From Kistimonas sp964291505 (GTDB lineage Bacteria > Pseudomonadota > Gammaproteobacteria > Pseudomonadales > Endozoicomonadaceae), in NCBI GenBank assembly GCA_964291505.2, contig OZ220216.1:62001-126000 (forward strand): DNA of 64,000 bases, read 5' to 3'. Under the pieces are notes generated by a model. It did no database searches. It saw only the letters and a list, made by a program, of their open reading frames with translations, and was not told the origin of the DNA. Position numbers and translations under genes: made by a program. The first letter of the stretch is position 1. Each line of letters begins with the position of its first letter. Below, piece after piece: positions 61,401 through 64,000 of this stretch.

Positions 61401-63255
61401 TAACGGCATGTTGCTGTCCGAACATATCCGCCTGGTCGCCGCGTTCAACCATATGCACATTTTTATTGATCCACAGCCGGATGCCAAAACGTCGTTTATC
61501 GAACGTCAGCGGCTGTTTAATCTGCCTCGCTCCAGCTGGGAAGATTATGACAAGTCGTTGATATCCAAAGGTGGTGGTATCTTCAGCCGTCAGGCCAAGT
61601 CCATCAGCCTGACATCTGAGATGCGCAAGGCGCTGGGCATTGAAAGTAAAGTGCGTTCGATGACCCCATCGGATCTGATTCGTGCCATTTTGATGGCGCC
61701 GGTCGATTTGCTCTGGAATGGTGGTATTGGCACCTATGTCAAAGCGTCTGCGGAAACCCATCTTCAGGTCGGTGACCGGGCTAACGACAGTGTGCGTATT
61801 GATGCTCCGGAATTACGGGCTGCCGTCGTTGGTGAAGGCGGTAACCTTGGCATTACCCAGCGTGCCCGGATTGAGATTGCTCGCAATGGCGGCCTTGTCA
61901 CGACGGATGCGGTGGATAACTCTGGCGGTGTTGATAGCTCCGACCACGAAGTGAATATCAAGATCCTGCTTAACCAGGTGGTGGCCGACGGTGATATGAC
62001 CGTCAAGCAGCGTAACACCCTGCTGGCCAGCATGACCGATGAAGTGGCCGGCCTGGTATTACGGCACAACTTCCTGCAGAGTCAGCGGTTGAGTCTGAGC
62101 GCGCACCAGTCTGCAATGCTGTTTAATGACCACCGTTACCTGATCCGCACGCTGGAAGAAGAAGGTCGCCTGAATCGCCAGCTGGAATGCCTGCCGTCTG
62201 ATCAGGAAATCAAGGAACGGGCAAAAGCCGGGGAAGGACTGGCGAGGCCGGAAATTTCGGTACTGCTCTCGTACTCCAAGCTCAAGCTGTTCGATAACCT
62301 GGTGGAAGCACAGGCTGATCAGGACGCCAGTTTGGCCAAAGAGCTACCACGCTACTTCCCGACAGCGCTGCGGGCACAGTTTGTTGATCGTCTGGATCAG
62401 CATCCGTTAAAGACTGAAATCCTGGCAACCCATATTGCCAATATGGTCGGTAACCGGATGGGCGCCACCTTTGTGGACTACCTGCAGAATGAAACCCGTT
62501 GCCAGCCGATTGATGCGGTGCGCGCCTTCGCGGCGGTACGTGACATCTTTGATGTACGTGCAATCTGGGATCAGTTTGAACAACTGGGTCTGGGAGTGGA
62601 CGACAGTGTCCAGCGCGACGAGCTGACCCGGGTACAGCGTCATGTGGAAAAAGCCTGTATCTGGATGCTGCGGAATCATGGCGCAGGACTTGATATAGAA
62701 ACACTGGTCAACACCTATCGTCCCGGTGTGGAAACTGTGGCTGCAGACCTGGCCGGTTTCCTGGGCGAGAGTGACCGGGCATTGCTGGCTGAGCGCCAAC
62801 AGGCACTGGTTGAAGCGGGTATGCCGGAAGACCTGGCGCTGACCTGCGCGAGCTTCCGCTACCTGTACTATGTGCTGGATATCGTCAGCATTGCAGCGCG
62901 CAATGATCAGTCGGTTAAGGCAACGGCGACCGTTTACTTCGGTCTGGAAGATCGCCTGACCCTGAACTGGTTGCGGAATCAGGTGCGCGGTCTGCCCGAG
63001 GGCGACCTCTGGCAGCGTAAAGCCAAGGCCTCCCTGCGTGATCAGCTGGATCGCAGCCTTGGTGAAAATACCGGCAGCATCGTCAGTGGTGAAGGCGGAG
63101 ATCCTCTGGTGAAACTGAATGCTTGGTTGGCGTTGAGTGAGATACCGGTGAACCGTTGGCAGCGTACCATGTCGGACATTGAAAATGCCGGCAAGCCCGA
63201 CCTGGCCATGCTCTCCGTCGCCATGCAGGATCTTGCCCTGCTGGGTAATGGTTAA
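58435..63255 (+). CDS. gdhB: NAD-specific glutamate dehydrogenase, 180-kDa class
   Basis: A 1606-aa enzyme that oxidatively deaminates glutamate to 2-oxoglutarate with NAD+. The length and layout fit the L-180 class: a large N-terminal ACT-like regulatory region (about 1-700), then the catalytic core with GGLRWSDRREDFRTEVLGLVKAQ and NAVIVPVGAKGGF (about 810-845), the GDMAGDVFGNGML nucleotide-binding segment, NGGIGTYVKA and GEGGNLGITQRARIE, and a C-terminal helical region. In Pseudomonas aeruginosa gdhB is activated by ArgR with arginine. It closes the AST/transaminase pathway, in which arginine nitrogen is gathered as glutamate. It has its own upstream control region and is followed by an aminotransferase gene. 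Confidence 0.95.
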   Translation: MNTFIDLRKLSSDQAKLWVRERMPSDDIDQALSLADIYYRHARSTEPVDGGADEMYGAFLCLWQFIQQRPAGQSLVRAYNPTPEEHQWHSTHSVIEILSDDMPFLVSSIIMELDRQELHIHGLTHPVINVVRDKQGKLQSVHDHDEQVKGGRPEALIRIEIERQPDEASLQQVIKMIRQVLADVNRVIEDWPRMQATLDEAIDYAASHTLPIAADELEETLAFLNWLKHDNFLFIGYRYYELEQDGCQARLRILEDSGLGTFRKEVSDSPQAIPLSESLLEKMQEPELLVITKSTTRSTIQRPAHLDYLGIKHFDDSGHVIGEWRFFGLFSSKAYNAPLEQIPLLRVKVQKLLDSADVPVNSHAGRALRHIVNQYPRDELLQAGFDNLHEIIMGVLECQERRELRVFIRPDSYGRFINAMVYVPRDRFNTEFRLKLQQILLGELDGHSIDFSVQLSENPLAQVQFTVHCQNANDKMVDVRQLEALMTDAMMVWQDHLQKALVDSSGEAQGSSLARRYVNAFPAAYREDNHPRQAVADIERLEGLDNGHTLHTLLYHPVNDFDRLHFRVLGQGDMLALSDVLPILEHMGVRTLSARPYSVRPRDGELAWVLDFAIAAGNGLDMDDNGVRDQFQETFVRTWKGDVENDGFNALVISAGLSWRQIVLLRALAKYLLQLQVPFSQKSMEQALNGNPAITRILVQLFEARFDPAYVKNNVKALDLLLAKLDVALDEVSNLDEDRILRHYLSVIQAMLRTNYYQRTTEGDYKPCLSFKVSPEQIPAAPLPRPKFEIFVYSPRVEGVHMRGGKVARGGLRWSDRREDFRTEVLGLVKAQLVKNAVIVPVGAKGGFIPKQLPSDGGREALMAEGIASYRVFISGLLDITDNLVQGEVVPPQDVVRHDEDDPYLVVAADKGTATFSDIANDMSAQYGFWLGDAFASGGSQGYDHKKMGITARGAWESVKRLFRERGVDTQQEDFTVVGIGDMAGDVFGNGMLLSEHIRLVAAFNHMHIFIDPQPDAKTSFIERQRLFNLPRSSWEDYDKSLISKGGGIFSRQAKSISLTSEMRKALGIESKVRSMTPSDLIRAILMAPVDLLWNGGIGTYVKASAETHLQVGDRANDSVRIDAPELRAAVVGEGGNLGITQRARIEIARNGGLVTTDAVDNSGGVDSSDHEVNIKILLNQVVADGDMTVKQRNTLLASMTDEVAGLVLRHNFLQSQRLSLSAHQSAMLFNDHRYLIRTLEEEGRLNRQLECLPSDQEIKERAKAGEGLARPEISVLLSYSKLKLFDNLVEAQADQDASLAKELPRYFPTALRAQFVDRLDQHPLKTEILATHIANMVGNRMGATFVDYLQNETRCQPIDAVRAFAAVRDIFDVRAIWDQFEQLGLGVDDSVQRDELTRVQRHVEKACIWMLRNHGAGLDIETLVNTYRPGVETVAADLAGFLGESDRALLAERQQALVEAGMPEDLALTCASFRYLYYVLDIVSIAARNDQSVKATATVYFGLEDRLTLNWLRNQVRGLPEGDLWQRKAKASLRDQLDRSLGENTGSIVSGEGGDPLVKLNAWLALSEIPVNRWQRTMSDIENAGKPDLAMLSVAMQDLALLGNG

Positions 63256-63384
63256 ATCGATGAAATAGACGTGGTATCGGGAGTCCCTGGTCAGTGATTG
63301 ACCGGGGCTTCCGGACAAAACGGACAACAACCCGACAATAACGAAAGAACGACAGTAACAGGATAAAAATTTCAGGAGTATGCA

Positions 63385-64000
63385 ATGACAGAACAGAATG
63401 TGACGCGGGCGACCTTTGACGAAGTCATGGTACCGAACTACAAGCCGCAGGATATGGTGCCGGTCCGTGGTGAAGGTTCCCGGGTCTGGGATCAGACCGG
63501 AAAAGAATACCTGGATTTTACCGGTGGTATTGCTGTTAATGCCCTGGGCCATGCCCATCCCCGTCTGGTCAAGGCGCTGCAGGAACAGAGCGAAAAGCTG
63601 TGGCACCTGAGCAATGTCTACACCAATGAGCCGGCGCTGAAGCTGGCAAAACGTCTGACCGAACTGACGTTTGCCGACAAGGTCTTTTTCTGTAACTCCG
63701 GCGGTGAAGCCAACGAGGCAGCGTTCAAACTGGTGCGCAAGTATGCCTATGACAATGTTGGCCCGGAAAAGCATGAAATCATCTCTTTCCGGCAGTCATT
63801 CCACGGCCGTACGTTATTTACTGTTTCCGTCGGTGGTCAGGAGAAGTACCGCAAGGGCTTTGAGCCTGTGCCTGCCGGTATCACCCACGTTGAATTCAAT
63901 AACCTTGAGGCATTGAAAGCGGCGATTTCTGATCGTACCTGTGCGGTGGTCATGGAGCCCATCCAGGGAGAAGGCGGGATTATTCCTGCGGATCCTGAAT
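63385..64000 (+). CDS. astC: acetylornithine/succinylornithine aminotransferase (AstC/ArgD type), cut by window end
   Basis: A class III PLP aminotransferase of which 205 N-terminal residues are seen, running off the right edge. The ATG at 63385 has AGGAG eight bases upstream. Features: VPVRGEGSRVWDQTGKEYLDFTGGIAVNALGHAHPRLV, NVYTNEPALKLAKRLTEL, FCNSGGEANEAAFKLVRKY and EPIQGEGGI, typical of ArgD/AstC. Its place after gdhB and argR favours AruC/AstC of arginine catabolism over the biosynthetic ArgD, but the two are interchangeable in some species. Further ast genes are expected beyond the window. Confidence 0.88.
   Translation, partial: MTEQNVTRATFDEVMVPNYKPQDMVPVRGEGSRVWDQTGKEYLDFTGGIAVNALGHAHPRLVKALQEQSEKLWHLSNVYTNEPALKLAKRLTELTFADKVFFCNSGGEANEAAFKLVRKYAYDNVGPEKHEIISFRQSFHGRTLFTVSVGGQEKYRKGFEPVPAGITHVEFNNLEALKAAISDRTCAVVMEPIQGEGGIIPADPE

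Noticed and set aside
60481..61761. 426-aa minus-strand ORF inside gdhB
   Set aside because: A shadow of the glutamate dehydrogenase codons, with a His/Thr/Arg-rich composition and no recognisable protein pattern.
62407..63774. 455-aa minus-strand ORF over the gdhB end and astC start
   Set aside because: It crosses two well-supported genes on the other strand and has no family motif.
1..64000. tRNA, rRNA, insertion sequences, integrases, CRISPR arrays
   Set aside because: None was seen by eye: no T-arm/cloverleaf pattern, transposase motif or regularly spaced repeats.

Overview
The window looks like chromosomal DNA of a marine, probably host-associated, gammaproteobacterium of the Oceanospirillales type (Endozoicomonas/Kistimonas-like). 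This is inferred from GlpX, DbpA, SlyD, LetA/LetB and NsrR-Hmp proteins of gammaproteobacterial type, a Pseudomonas-style ArgR/large GDH pair, moderate GC, and an ankyrin/disordered protein of eukaryotic flavour. No rRNA, tRNA, insertion sequence, integrase or CRISPR array was found. About 50 protein genes were recognised; the first (dicarboxylate symporter) and last (aminotransferase) are cut by the window ends.

Layout. 1-3.1 kb: two tandem SLC1-type symporter paralogues and glpX. 3.2-9.3 kb: a small membrane protein, cardiolipin synthase, dbpA, a PhyH-type dioxygenase and an acyl-CoA ligase. 9.3-12.9 kb: a five-gene minus-strand zinc operon (small CxxC protein, ZrgA-like His-rich protein, ABC ATPase, FtsX-type permease, DUF3299 protein) behind a very good Zur box. 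13-17.1 kb: two small unknown proteins, a 706-aa secreted protein of unknown function and a NYN-domain protein. 17.1-20.9 kb: a LetA/LetB-type lipid transport operon in which LetA is split into two genes and the MCE protein has six MCE domains. 21-25.3 kb: a TauD-type dioxygenase and an accessory locus of three same-frame ORFs (Arg-rich/disordered, Lys-rich/disordered, ankyrin) that may be one effector-like gene broken by two in-frame stops. 25.2-35.7 kb: MHS transporter, aldehyde dehydrogenase, glycerophosphodiesterase, hybrid histidine kinase, lipoprotein MBL hydrolase, Bcr/CflA and SugE exporters. 35.8-43.1 kb: slyD, ackA, a TonB protein, an orphan CbiG-like protein fused to a ferredoxin-like domain, pckA, and a methyltransferase.

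43.2-51.7 kb is a nitrogen-oxide block: nrfH, an nrfE/ccmF-type haem lyase and nrfA (nitrite to ammonia) behind an ANR/FNR-like site, an autotransporter, then divergent nsrR and hmp with an NsrR box between them. 51.7-64 kb is an arginine/glutamate block: aotPJQM-like uptake operon, a LysR regulator, a SIMPL protein, argR (GlxA/AraC type), the 1606-aa NAD-glutamate dehydrogenase and an astC/aruC-type aminotransferase. A tandem ArgR-type operator sits between argR and the dehydrogenase gene, so import, transamination and glutamate oxidation appear to form one regulon.

The most notable observations are the Zur-boxed zinc operon, the ArgR and NsrR operators, the interrupted ankyrin locus, the CbiG-ferredoxin fusion and the large secreted protein with two beta-sandwich-like repeats.
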